Shown: positions 26,395 through 34,817 of the stretch, in pieces | Layout: every line of letters starts with the position of its first letter | Position numbering within the stretch: the stretch's first letter is position 1 | Source of the DNA: an uncultured Steroidobacter sp. | Lineage (GTDB): Bacteria > Pseudomonadota > Gammaproteobacteria > Steroidobacterales > Steroidobacteraceae | Length of the DNA stretch: 64,000 bases | NCBI GenBank assembly: GCA_937864115.1 | Contig: CALMII010000004.1 | Coordinates: 1 to 64,000 of the forward strand | Reading direction: 5' to 3' | Position numbers and translations under genes: made by a program | The notes under the pieces: generated by a model | What the model saw: the letters and a program-made list of their open reading frames with translations, nothing else | What the model was told of the DNA's origin: nothing | The model's database searches: none

Positions 26395-27648
26395 ATGCGT
26401 GCGGTCTACATCGACTTCCCTGGGCAAGGTCGCTTTTCACGCGACTGGCTCGAGCGCAATCCTGAACGTGCACAGGAACTCATGGCCGCAAGCAAGGACG
26501 CATATCCCCAATGCTTGTGCGTCGCGGGCGGGCTGCCGCTGTACATCGCGAAGCGAACGCACTTCTATCTCGCTCGCATGCCGAATTCCGGAGCGAAGCA
26601 CGCTGCGCACTGCCCAAGCTTCGAGCCCGACCCGACACTCAGCGGCCGCGGCGGATACAGCCAGGCTGCAATCGAGGAGCGAACCGATGGCCGCGTCCTG
26701 GTGAAGATGGATGTACCGCTGGTGATTCGCGGAACCTCAGGCGGCGTCGGCCCGACCGCGTTGCCCGAAATTTCCAGCGCGCGTTCGCAACGTGATCGAG
26801 TCGGAATTCGCGGTCTGCTACACCTGCTCTGGGAGCGTGCAGGATTTAATCGATGGTCGCCTCGCATGGCCGGTCGACGGCACTATCGTCAAGTCCACAA
26901 GTACCTGATGCGCGCGGCCGACGAAATCGTCGTACGACGCGCCGCCTTGTCGGCACACCTCTACATCCCCGAGACCTTTCAGACTGACAACGCGCTCGAT
27001 ATCGAAGCGCGACGTCAGAAGCTGTTCAAGGAGAAAATGCGTACGCCAGCAGGCGCCCCGCAGCGAATTCTCTTGCTCGCGCAATGGCGCGCCGCCGTTG
27101 AAACGGACGAGACATGGGCACTGCGCTTCTCGCATCTGCCAAACGAGTTTCAAGTCCGCTGCAGCAGAGAAACGCTGGCGAAGGTCCAGCGCAGCAGTGA
27201 GTTTGCCTTCTTGACGTGGCCTTCCGTCAATCCGCTGTTCCATCTCATGGTCTTGCTCACGCTTCAGCGCGATCGATCGGGCCAGTGGATTGCGGATGAG
27301 TTTACGCACCTCGTCACCACGGAAGAGTACGTGCCGGTGGCATCGATCGAGGAAGCGCGCCTGGCGCGTCGCTTGATCCAGGAACACAGACACTTCCTGA
27401 AACCCATGTGGTACGACACGCCCCCGGCCCGATTCCCGAGCTATTTGCTGACCGACATTGGCGATCGAGCACTGCCCGCCGAAGTGATCTACGGACAAGA
27501 GGCAGACCAGACGGAGCGGCGCATTCGGATCGTGAACTACGTCGACGAGGGAGAGCCCCATTGGTGCTGGGACACGATCGAGCACGATGACATTCCCCCG
27601 CTTCCACGACCCGCCATCGCTGAACAACCCACACCGACTCCTGCATAG
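26395..27648 (+). CDS. DUF1173-type element protein
   Basis: 417 residues from the ATG at 26395 (GGAG eight bases upstream). The N-terminal module has CLC (Cys40, Cys42), PLYIAKR, YLARM and HAAHCPSF (His69, Cys73), which looks like a zinc site. A long body follows with ILLLAQWRA, LPNEFQVRC and a conserved tail (VNYVDEGEPHWCWDT). DUF1173 proteins are common on integrative elements and plasmids; their role is unknown. A second protein with the same N-terminal layout is encoded at 50246-51487. Confidence 0.72.
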   Translation: MRAVYIDFPGQGRFSRDWLERNPERAQELMAASKDAYPQCLCVAGGLPLYIAKRTHFYLARMPNSGAKHAAHCPSFEPDPTLSGRGGYSQAAIEERTDGRVLVKMDVPLVIRGTSGGVGPTALPEISSARSQRDRVGIRGLLHLLWERAGFNRWSPRMAGRRHYRQVHKYLMRAADEIVVRRAALSAHLYIPETFQTDNALDIEARRQKLFKEKMRTPAGAPQRILLLAQWRAAVETDETWALRFSHLPNEFQVRCSRETLAKVQRSSEFAFLTWPSVNPLFHLMVLLTLQRDRSGQWIADEFTHLVTTEEYVPVASIEEARLARRLIQEHRHFLKPMWYDTPPARFPSYLLTDIGDRALPAEVIYGQEADQTERRIRIVNYVDEGEPHWCWDTIEHDDIPPLPRPAIAEQPTPTPA

Positions 27649-27756
27649 TGCATGACGGGACAGAAGCGGTTGGCGGGAGGTTCCCACGCGCTTGCGGATT
27701 GCGCGGTGTGACTCACCATCTCTCTAACGCTCCAGTTCGCGAGAGGGAACAACACT

Positions 27757-28290
27757 ATGCCGCAAGCCGTGACGCTCGTCCCAACACACACCGCGGCACG
27801 CACACGCTGTCGTTTGTGTGACTGCAAGCTAGGCGGCAAGGGCGATGACCTTGTGACCTGCCTTTGCTTGCACTGTCTCGATCGACCCGAGGCGGCCGCG
27901 ATTCGTAGCAGCGCGACGCGTAGCCAGGTGCGCCCTGCACCGCGCGACTTCACGGTGGCGGACAAGGAACTCATTCGCAGGATCCACGTGCATTTGCCGG
28001 CGGCGCAGCTGCTGAGCCTGCTTAATGAACGGCTTCGGGCGGATCACGGCGAGGCGTCGCCATACACCTTGGAGCAGCTCAACGCCCATTTGCGCACGCT
28101 GCGCGGTACCGCCAGTACGCAGGACTGGGCGAACCTACGCAAGATCGTGCGCGATGCACGGGCGGAAGGTGTCGCGCAGTGCGTGACCGCGCAGATGATC
28201 AATGACTTCGCAGTGGTGTTCTCGTTGACGCCTGCACAGGTGCATCGGCTACGCGATGTGCTGTTGTGCGAGGACACCTCAGAGTCCTAA
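27757..28290 (+). CDS. Hypothetical protein with N-terminal Cys cluster
   Basis: 177 residues. The first 45 hold six Cys in two groups (CRLCDC and CLCLHC), a likely zinc-binding knuckle. The rest is helical (FTVADKELIRRIHVHLPAAQ), with a possible HTH-like region near the C-terminus. GAGGG precedes the ATG. It ends 11 bp before the ATPase gene, so the three genes 27757-31153 are probably one transcript. I do not recognise the family. Confidence 0.7.
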   Translation: MPQAVTLVPTHTAARTRCRLCDCKLGGKGDDLVTCLCLHCLDRPEAAAIRSSATRSQVRPAPRDFTVADKELIRRIHVHLPAAQLLSLLNERLRADHGEASPYTLEQLNAHLRTLRGTASTQDWANLRKIVRDARAEGVAQCVTAQMINDFAVVFSLTPAQVHRLRDVLLCEDTSES

Positions 28291-28301
28291 GGAGTTTCGT
28301 T

Positions 28302-29246
28302 ATGCCGCGCGTTGTGTTTCGCAGACAGGAACTATTCGAGGCGAAGCTGTGCCTGGGGTCGACCGAGATCCAACTCGCCGACTACGCAACCACGGGCCTT
28401 CGCATCGTGGCGGTTGGTCCGAGTGGTATTGGCAAGACCAATGCGGGTCTGTTGATTGCCGAGCAGCTCGCTGCCCAAGGGTGGGTCTGTGTAATGGTAG
28501 ACCCCGAGGGCGAGATCGAAGCGCTGTATGGACCGATGGTCCCCTCCCCCGCAGCGCTGAGGTCGGCACTCCTCTCCCGGACTGAACCCTTCTTAGTGGT
28601 ATCCGCTCGCGATGCGGCGGAATTCCTGCCATACGGACAAGAGATCTTCGATGTCGCGAATGACGTGCGGCGTCCGGTGTTTCTCATGATCGATGAAGGC
28701 CAGGTGTTCAGCACTTCCCGTAAGCGCAAGAAGGAGCTCGGTGCGGCATCGGAGTTGCTGAACGACTTTGCTCTACGAGGACGCAAGCGAGCGCTCGATT
28801 TGTTCATCACTGCGACGCGGTTCTCTGGCTCTTTGAATCGCGCGGTGTTCGGAAGCAAGAACCTCACACTGATCGGTTGTCAGGAGGACTTCAGCGCATG
28901 GTCTGCCCTCTCCGCTCAGTTCCGTGGCACTGGGATTGGTTACAACGAACTCGCATCGCTTGCGCCGGGTGAGTTCTTTTGCCGCAGCCGCCGTGGGGTC
29001 GAGAAGATCGTCATGCCTATGGCGCAGGCGCTCGCGGCGGTTGCGCCGAAAGCGCGCCGCACGCGCGCCGCGTTGCCGGGCAGTTTCAGTCAATGGGATC
29101 GCGCAATGCGGGAGATTTCCACAGAACGCCTTCGCGCATTGACCCCGGCAGTGGTGGCATTGCTCAGTTCCGTGGCAGGGCTGTCGAACCAGCAGCTCGC
29201 GAGCGGTGGGCGCGCCCTGCAAGATGAGTTGGAGGGACGAGCATGA
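28302..29246 (+). CDS. P-loop ATPase, HerA/TraC-like
   Basis: 314 residues from the ATG at 28302 (AAGGAG upstream). Walker A GPSGIGKTN at residues 39-47 and Walker B FLMIDEGQ near 127-134, followed by a sensor-like FITATRFSGSL. The pattern (DPEGE after the P-loop, a helical insert, then the RGRKRALD segment) is closest to HerA/FtsK-type DNA-pumping ATPases, much reduced in size. It overlaps the multi-HTH gene by four bases (ATGA), which suggests the two products act together. The function is unknown. Confidence 0.8.
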   Translation: MPRVVFRRQELFEAKLCLGSTEIQLADYATTGLRIVAVGPSGIGKTNAGLLIAEQLAAQGWVCVMVDPEGEIEALYGPMVPSPAALRSALLSRTEPFLVVSARDAAEFLPYGQEIFDVANDVRRPVFLMIDEGQVFSTSRKRKKELGAASELLNDFALRGRKRALDLFITATRFSGSLNRAVFGSKNLTLIGCQEDFSAWSALSAQFRGTGIGYNELASLAPGEFFCRSRRGVEKIVMPMAQALAAVAPKARRTRAALPGSFSQWDRAMREISTERLRALTPAVVALLSSVAGLSNQQLASGGRALQDELEGRA

Positions 29247-31153
29247 AGGACTGGCGAACCTTCGTCGCCGCGCACGGGGCGTTTGTGCGGGCAGATCATT
29301 TGGCGGCGATCATAGGGCAACCGGAGTCCACCATACGGGCGCTCCGTAGCGGAGTTCGCTGCGGTCACGGCCCGCGTCAAGCGTCGAAAGGATTTGCAGA
29401 GCTGTTTTCACTGTGGCACGGACGAGCCCCCGGAGATGATGAGTGGCCGGCGCCGCGTCGTCTCGGCGCTCGAACCCAATATGAATGGCTTCCACCGGAG
29501 ATGGCGCTACTTGCGTCGCTGGTCGGGCGCATCGACGTCAAGCAGATCGCAAGCATATTGACTGCGCGACTCGTAAGAATCACGGGTGATGTGAGCGCGT
29601 GCCGGACTGCCGTCAGCGTGCAGGTACGCATGAACAAGCTTGGGCTTCAGAGCACCGACGTTCTCGGCGGGCTCACAGCAAGCCAAGCGGCGCGTGAGAT
29701 CGGCTCGCGCTCGATCCTCGACCATGCGATTCGCGCAAAGCAGATCTCCGTGCAACGCGTGGGCCGTTACCTCGTGATCCCACACAACGTGTGGGAGGAT
29801 TGGAAAGCAAAGCGAACCACGCCGCCCGCCGGATACATTCGACTGGCTTCGATCCGTCAGGCGCTCGCGATCAGAAGCGACAAACTCTCAGAATACGCTC
29901 GCATGGGCTACGTCCCGGATGTCCTGCGCGTGATGCCGATCGGTGAGCGTGGTCCGTCCACGCAGTATGGCGTCTGGTACATCCGCGAACGCCGCGCGAA
30001 GAAGCTCATCGTCGATCGTCGACGCGGGTGCCCAATGCCCTGGCATGGTATGCCGACGCTGGACAACCTCCGAGCGACCTGGAAGCTGTTCATGGCGCGC
30101 CGCCATCCGAAGAGCTGCTCGACGTGTGGGACGATATGGGGACCGCGCGGAGCGCCGCGAGACTTCGATGACTACTGCAAGCGATATCCGCCGCTGGTCC
30201 ATGGCGCTAAACGCCATCTCACCATGAAATGGTCGCCGGGACTGACGATTGCACAACTCGCAGCAACAGCGGGCACCAGCGTCAGTCATGTCACCCGCGC
30301 CATCGCCAATGGGCAACTCAAGGTTTGCTGTCACGAGCGTCGCAAGTACATTTCGCACACGGAAGCGACCCGATGGCGCGCTCGACGATGTCCAACGGGA
30401 GGCAGTGAGAGATCCTGGCTCGCGCTACCGACAGCGACCAAGCTCTATGGATTCTCTCGCGCAAGGCTGCTCGAGTTCATCGAGTCCGGTGTGCTGCAAA
30501 CAAAGGTCGGCGCCGATGGCGCAATGAAAGGCATTCGTTACGTCGCCCGTCAACAGTGCGCGAAATTGCGCGCGCAGCTCGGCTACTCAGAGCGAGAAGC
30601 CGCACGACGCGTGGGCGTGTCGGTCGCGCGCCTTCGGGTTTTGTTGAGAGGACTTCGGTGGCGGCAAGCTGAAGCCGTTCCGATCGAGGTGATTCGCGCC
30701 GCCCAGCAGCGTCTCGAGTCCAACGAGGGGTACACCATCGAGCAAGCTGCGGCGCGCCTGCGACGTGACGTTTCGTGGGTTCGCGAACGCATTCGCGACG
30801 GCAGTGTTCGCGTGAGCCGCACCAGGTGGGATCGACGGCGTGTGTACATCACCGCGCCTATGCTGGAACGACTCGCGGCGCTCGCCAAGTCCGGCACGCG
30901 CGAGGTGCGCCGTGTGAGTTCGATCTGGCTGCCGCTGAGCGAAGCAGCGATACACGCCGGCGTGTGCACGACGACGTTCAATCGCTGGGCCGACGAAGGA
31001 AGCGTTGCGCGCCGTCAGACAGGACGCGGCTGGAGATTTCCATCGCGCGTCGATCGAGAAGCAGGCTCGGGAGTATTGGAGCCACACCCGCTTCCATCGT
31101 CGCCAGCTTCCGGCCTGGCTCGCGATGGAAGAGCAGGCGTCGCATGCGACTGA
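29243..31153 (+). CDS. Large protein with many helix-turn-helix/excisionase-like domains
   Basis: 636 residues, very basic. At least six HTH units can be picked out: near residues 145-190 (LTASQAAREIGS), 200-225 (IRLASIRQALAIRSDKLSEY), 332-375 (LTIAQLAATAGTSVSHVTRA), 390-440 (LPTATKLYGFSRARLLEFIE), 446-482 (YSEREAARRVGVSVARLRVL), 488-535 (YTIEQAAARLRRDVSWVRER) and 552-600 (LPLSEAAIHAGVCTTTFNRW). A possible zinc knuckle (CSTCGTIWG) lies near 290. Many units end in the wing-like pattern of excisionase domains. It is translationally coupled to the ATPase upstream. Probably a DNA-reading protein for several adjacent sites. Confidence 0.8.
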   Translation: MKDWRTFVAAHGAFVRADHLAAIIGQPESTIRALRSGVRCGHGPRQASKGFAELFSLWHGRAPGDDEWPAPRRLGARTQYEWLPPEMALLASLVGRIDVKQIASILTARLVRITGDVSACRTAVSVQVRMNKLGLQSTDVLGGLTASQAAREIGSRSILDHAIRAKQISVQRVGRYLVIPHNVWEDWKAKRTTPPAGYIRLASIRQALAIRSDKLSEYARMGYVPDVLRVMPIGERGPSTQYGVWYIRERRAKKLIVDRRRGCPMPWHGMPTLDNLRATWKLFMARRHPKSCSTCGTIWGPRGAPRDFDDYCKRYPPLVHGAKRHLTMKWSPGLTIAQLAATAGTSVSHVTRAIANGQLKVCCHERRKYISHTEATRWRARRCPTGGSERSWLALPTATKLYGFSRARLLEFIESGVLQTKVGADGAMKGIRYVARQQCAKLRAQLGYSEREAARRVGVSVARLRVLLRGLRWRQAEAVPIEVIRAAQQRLESNEGYTIEQAAARLRRDVSWVRERIRDGSVRVSRTRWDRRRVYITAPMLERLAALAKSGTREVRRVSSIWLPLSEAAIHAGVCTTTFNRWADEGSVARRQTGRGWRFPSRVDREAGSGVLEPHPLPSSPASGLARDGRAGVACD

Positions 31154-31273
31154 AGCCACAACACTCACTTCGCGAGCAAAACACAGAACGGCGCTCACGG
31201 CGGCGGCTGGCGTAGCGGCATAACGGCTGATGAGGCAGAACCCTTTCAACCAATGCAGTGGAGCGAGACATCG

Positions 31274-31870
31274 ATGCACAATGACCTGCGGTACGACCGC
31301 GTCCGCGCCGCATTGCCGGCAACGCTTCCACCGATCTCACGCGTGGAGGCAGAGCGAGCCGCACGGCGCATCTTTCGTCACTTTGGGTCAGTGACGCTGG
31401 GTGGTCCACATATGACGCATCCGGCGAAGTTCAACGGACGCGTGCGTCGGTGTTGGATTTCGAAGAACCCCACAGGAGGCCACCTGAAAGGATGGGGTCG
31501 GCTGATTCATGATGTATCACACTCGATCTTTCGTCGGCGGCATCCAAACTTCCGGCCTCATGCCGGAGGTCACGCAACGCTCGAAGCGCAGATCGCAGCC
31601 CATGTGGTGAGTCAAGGCTGGCTCGAGGGAGCACTGCTGCCTAAGAAGTCGACGCTGACCTCGGATCAGAAGCGGGAAGCCCGTCTGGGCGAGATCGAGG
31701 CGGCGATCAAACGGTGGCAAACCAAACAGAAGCGCGTAGCGAACGCACTACGCAAACTCGAACGACGGCGGCGTGCGACGCTGCGTGCATTGAACCTTGC
31801 TACTGGCGCGTCGATCTCGCCTTCGCGTGCGAGGGAGGTCGCGCACGACGCGGACGCGAGCGCTCCATGA
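31274..31870 (+). CDS. Conserved-looking protein with an HDxxH motif
   Basis: 198 residues from the ATG at 31274 (another ATG at 31253 lacks a ribosome site). The central part is rich in His: HDVSH (His79, His83), RRRHPNFRPHAGGH (His90, 96, 100) and Glu104 in ATLEAQ. HDxxH followed about 20 residues later by Glu has the geometry of gluzincin metallopeptidases with Asp in place of the catalytic Glu. This is only a hint. A coiled, basic C-terminal segment follows (EAAIKRWQTKQKRVANALRK). I do not recognise the family. Confidence 0.65.
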   Translation: MHNDLRYDRVRAALPATLPPISRVEAERAARRIFRHFGSVTLGGPHMTHPAKFNGRVRRCWISKNPTGGHLKGWGRLIHDVSHSIFRRRHPNFRPHAGGHATLEAQIAAHVVSQGWLEGALLPKKSTLTSDQKREARLGEIEAAIKRWQTKQKRVANALRKLERRRRATLRALNLATGASISPSRAREVAHDADASAP

Positions 31871-31993
31871 GATAGCCACTTCGAGCAGCGCAGCACTCGC
31901 GCGTGCTGTGCGTTGAAGGCTCGATATCGCGAAATACTCGAGCGCACGATGCATTGTAGTGTTCCTCACGTGAACCAATGAGGGAGCAAGTAC

Positions 31994-32404
31994 ATGGATC
32001 AATTGTCAACGCGCGCGCGATGGACCATGCGTGTCGCGGTTCTGATCGGCTTTGCTGCGCTCGTATCCTTGTTCTGGATGGACCAGATGTCGACGAGGAT
32101 GCAGCTCGGCGCCGGCGCGACGTTTGTAGTGGGAATGGTCGTTGCCTACGCAGTGCACTTTTCGCAGGCCTCAGTTCGACAGAAGCTCTGGCGCCACGTC
32201 GCAGGTCAGCCTGGACAGCGCTTTTCTATCTTTGTTCAGTCGGTCATCGATCTGCTGATGTTGATCGGCCTCATCATGCTCGGAAATCGCATGGGCTTGG
32301 ATGGCGTGTGGCACTTCTTGTTGGTGTTCCCGCTCTGGGTCGTGATTTCGTTCTTCATGTATCGAAGTCGCGCTATTCGCGGCCGACACCGATCCGGCCA
32401 CTAG
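31994..32404 (+). CDS. Small membrane protein, unknown
   Basis: 136 residues with four likely membrane helices (AVLIGFAALVSLFWM, AGATFVVGMVVAYAVHF, FVQSVIDLLMLIGLIML, FLLVFPLWVVISFFMY) and a basic C-terminus. No motif was recognised. It is followed by a hairpin that serves the opposing gene. Confidence 0.65.
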   Translation: MDQLSTRARWTMRVAVLIGFAALVSLFWMDQMSTRMQLGAGATFVVGMVVAYAVHFSQASVRQKLWRHVAGQPGQRFSIFVQSVIDLLMLIGLIMLGNRMGLDGVWHFLLVFPLWVVISFFMYRSRAIRGRHRSGH

Positions 32405-32437
32405 CACGCAACGCCTTTGCAGGGAGGATAAAGAAGA

Positions 32438-32457
32438 GGGCCGCAAAAGAGCGGCCC
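32438..32457 (-). terminator. Intrinsic terminator of the Tus-like gene
   Basis: GGGCCGC (32438-32444) and GCGGCCC (32451-32457) form a perfect 7-bp stem. Reading the minus strand it is followed by TCTTCTTTAT, a U-rich tail. It lies 113 bp after the Tus-like stop codon. Confidence 0.6.
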
Positions 32458-32570
32458 TGAAAGCACAGCCGTGGTTCGGCACCCCCGGGATCTCAGCGGG
32501 TGCATCCGCGGAGGAGTGGCTCCGAATCAAAATCGACTGCGACCAACACATTAACACGAGGCGACATCGC

Positions 32571-33521
32571 CTACGCAGTTGTCTCTTCCGCGTACTTTCG
32601 GTGGCGCTTCGTAAAACGATGAAATGGGATCGTCGTCACGATCGGTTCGACTTCCAAGCGTATGTCGCTACGCCGCGCCCGATAGCCCTCTGGCATGGGG
32701 GCCGGCGCGAGCGGCCGAAACGGCGGGAGCCGATCTCCCGGCATGAAGATGGGCAGAGAACCGCTGCGGCTGAACCGTTGCACCTTCCCGGTGGTTTCCA
32801 TCACGATGTTTGCGCGCGGGTGAGCCGTCCAGGTCATACGCCGTCCCAGGAGCTCCGTTTCCGGCAGCCGCTTGAGCTGCGCGAGATCCCGAGCGACCGC
32901 CTCCGCGAGTGAGCCCGCCAGGTTCTGCTCGAGAATCGCTTCGCGCACCTGGGCGACCGTCTTAGTCGTGATGTCCTGGTAGTGCATCCATGAGTACCCG
33001 ATTGATCGAGGTGCCACATCCAGTAACACGAAGGGCCGGCGGGCCTGCCAATAGTTGATGTCGGCATGGCGGCTCTTACGCAAGGCGAATCGCAGGAGCG
33101 ACATCTGCTCAAGGCGTTGACGGCGCTCGCTGTATTCCTGTTTGACCTCTTTGGCCATGGCGTTCGCCGTTTTCTCGAACTCACTCTTGAGGTAATTGAC
33201 TTCGCCCACGAGCGTGAGGACTTCCGCAGGGATGCAGACCAGACCCGGGAAGTGTTTCGCTCCGACCGGCTTCTGTCCCTTCTCGTAGGTCAGCGCACGT
33301 ATGGCGGTGAGGATGTGACTGAGCGCTTCCTCGCGCGCGTACGGCCGCACTGGCTCGAACGGACCCACCGGCCCGTTTGGTTCGCGCCAGGCCCACCAAT
33401 CCAGGGCGCTTCTCTTCACCGCGATCGCCAGCGCCTCTGAGCGTTCCTCGAGCTCACGACATACGGTGCGCAACGCGGCGCGCAACGCAATCTCCGGCAG
33501 CTGACTGTCGCTGTTCTCCAT
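32571..33521 (-). CDS. Tus homologue, DNA replication terminus site-binding protein
   Basis: 316 residues, close to the 309 of E. coli Tus. Several blocks align by eye with Tus: HFPGLVCIPAEVL (Tus RLPGVLCYQVDNL), LRFALRKSRHADINYWQARR followed by a GYSW block (Tus [20 protein letters not shown] and FGWAN), AQLKRLPETELLGRRMTW (Tus IAALPQNAKLKIKRPV), and QRFSRSGSLPIFM (Tus VQHACPTPLIALI). Tus binds Ter sites and stops replication forks from one side. Tus genes often carry a Ter site in their own promoter; here an 18-bp repeat sits five bases upstream of the ATG. A TATAAT box (33532-33527) lies six bases before the ATG, so the mRNA may be leaderless. Confidence 0.8.
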   Translation of the reverse strand: MENSDSQLPEIALRAALRTVCRELEERSEALAIAVKRSALDWWAWREPNGPVGPFEPVRPYAREEALSHILTAIRALTYEKGQKPVGAKHFPGLVCIPAEVLTLVGEVNYLKSEFEKTANAMAKEVKQEYSERRQRLEQMSLLRFALRKSRHADINYWQARRPFVLLDVAPRSIGYSWMHYQDITTKTVAQVREAILEQNLAGSLAEAVARDLAQLKRLPETELLGRRMTWTAHPRANIVMETTGKVQRFSRSGSLPIFMPGDRLPPFRPLAPAPMPEGYRARRSDIRLEVEPIVTTIPFHRFTKRHRKYAEETTA

Positions 33522-33525
33522 TGGT

Positions 33526-33543
33526 TAATTATAGGGGGAACAT
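33526..33543. repeat. Left arm of an 18-bp inverted repeat, candidate Ter-like site
   Basis: TAATTATAGGGGGAACAT; its exact reverse complement is at 33674-33691. On the minus strand it supplies the TATAAT box of the Tus-like gene. It shares ATGTT followed by a variable block and an A/T-rich end with E. coli Ter (ATGTTGTAACTA). Confidence 0.7.
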
Positions 33544-33673
33544 TAGCGCCACGCCACCGCCTTTCCGCCGTGGCCAGGGGCGCCGCCTGATCGCAGAGAA
33601 GAACGAAGGAAGAGGCGAGAAAGACAAAAGAACGGGGGAGATGCGGACCATGACCAGAGGAAGATGGCGGAAT

Positions 33674-33691
33674 ATGTTCCCCCTATAATTA
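33674..33691. repeat. Right arm of the 18-bp inverted repeat, candidate Ter-like site
   Basis: ATGTTCCCCCTATAATTA, perfect reverse complement of 33526-33543, 130 bp away. It contains TATAAT on the plus strand (33684-33689), facing the gene at 33784. The pair thus gives divergent -10 boxes that the Tus-like protein could cover. Confidence 0.7.
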
Positions 33692-33783
33692 GCAGCGTGC
33701 GCCCTTAACGGATGCGGTGGCAAATCGGTCGGTCCAACGTACACTCCTTTGCTTAGGTCAATTGCGTCTGGAGCGCTGCCCAC

Positions 33784-34218
33784 ATGTCCGTTGAGCTCGA
33801 TCCATTACCGTCCCAACCTTGGAACCAGGACGTGCGCATCTGGAGGAACGGACACACGGCTGAACCTGCAGGGGCGAGTATCCCGCGGTCAGTCATCTGG
33901 CATTCCCCGGATGGCTTCAATTTTGGCTATGGCGGGTCGGGTGCAGCGGACCTGGCGCTGAATATTCTGAATGCATTCCTTCCACCGGCGATCGGTCGAT
34001 CCATGGACGATGACATCGAGTGGGCCGAGCGCGACGATGATCCCGTGAAGTGCTACCAGGGAGTGTGTTCCCGATTCGCAGCGCGCTGGCATCAAGCTTT
34101 CAAACGCGAGTTCATCGCTTCGATACAATCACCCGGCGGCACGATCACCGCCGCGACCATCAAGGCTTGGATCTCGCAGAGGATCGACAGCCCAGCCAAC
34201 GTGAACTGCGCGCCGTAG
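33784..34218 (+). CDS. DUF6166-like protein
   Basis: 144 residues. The central block SPDGFNFGYGGSGAADLALNIL matches the DUF6166 pattern (GFxxGYGGSGPAxLAL), found in many phage and element proteins of unknown role. GGAG ten bases before the ATG supports the start. It is divergent from the Tus-like gene and may share control through the repeat at 33674-33691. Confidence 0.68.
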   Translation: MSVELDPLPSQPWNQDVRIWRNGHTAEPAGASIPRSVIWHSPDGFNFGYGGSGAADLALNILNAFLPPAIGRSMDDDIEWAERDDDPVKCYQGVCSRFAARWHQAFKREFIASIQSPGGTITAATIKAWISQRIDSPANVNCAP

Positions 34219-34229
34219 GATAGATCCCG

Positions 34230-34817
34230 ATGCGCCAAGCAATGTCCACCGAACGAACCGCCGACGGTGCTACTCGTCCTGCGATCATCAAGGTCTATGC
34301 ATCGTCCTCGGCTTTGGAGTGGCGCCAGACTCAATCCCGACGCGACGTGCCGACAATCGAGGTCGATGCCGCGCAGGCGACCGCACGCGCCGCTGGAGCG
34401 GAACCTCGCTACGCCTGGGAGCGCAAGATCACGCTGCAGTTCACTGCGAGGGAACTGCCTGCTCTCGCACTCACGCTCGGCGGAGAACGGCCAGAGTGCG
34501 AGTTTCGTCATCACGGCGCCGATCGGAGCAAGTCGTTTCGACTCTTGAGGCAAGGCGCGCAGCTGCTCGTCACCGTGACCCACGGCGCGCAACCGATACG
34601 CACCCCGATGAGCCTGGAAGACGCGTTCTATGTGCAGCTCTTGGTCCTGCAGCAATTGCGAGCGCGCATTCCCGGCACGGACGGCACTGTGCTGCGCATG
34701 GCGCTCGAAGACTACGCGCGAGTCAGTTGCGCAAGCGTGAACTCGCCATTTGCGCTTCCCGCGACTCGATCAGTTCGCGAACCACATGACTCGCGAGCTC
34801 CGGCCGATAGTGAGTAG
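34230..34817 (+). CDS. Hypothetical element protein
   Basis: 195 residues, starting 12 bp after the previous stop with AGGA upstream. Beta-rich core (IIKVYASSSALEWRQ, KITLQFTARELPALALTLGG, SFRLLRQGAQLLVTVTHG) then a helix (SLEDAFYVQLLVLQQL). I do not recognise it with certainty; such proteins recur on mobile elements. Its last 95 bp overlap the C-terminus of the SGNH gene on the other strand, which is unusual and may mean the tail is not native. Confidence 0.65.
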   Translation: MRQAMSTERTADGATRPAIIKVYASSSALEWRQTQSRRDVPTIEVDAAQATARAAGAEPRYAWERKITLQFTARELPALALTLGGERPECEFRHHGADRSKSFRLLRQGAQLLVTVTHGAQPIRTPMSLEDAFYVQLLVLQQLRARIPGTDGTVLRMALEDYARVSCASVNSPFALPATRSVREPHDSRAPADSE

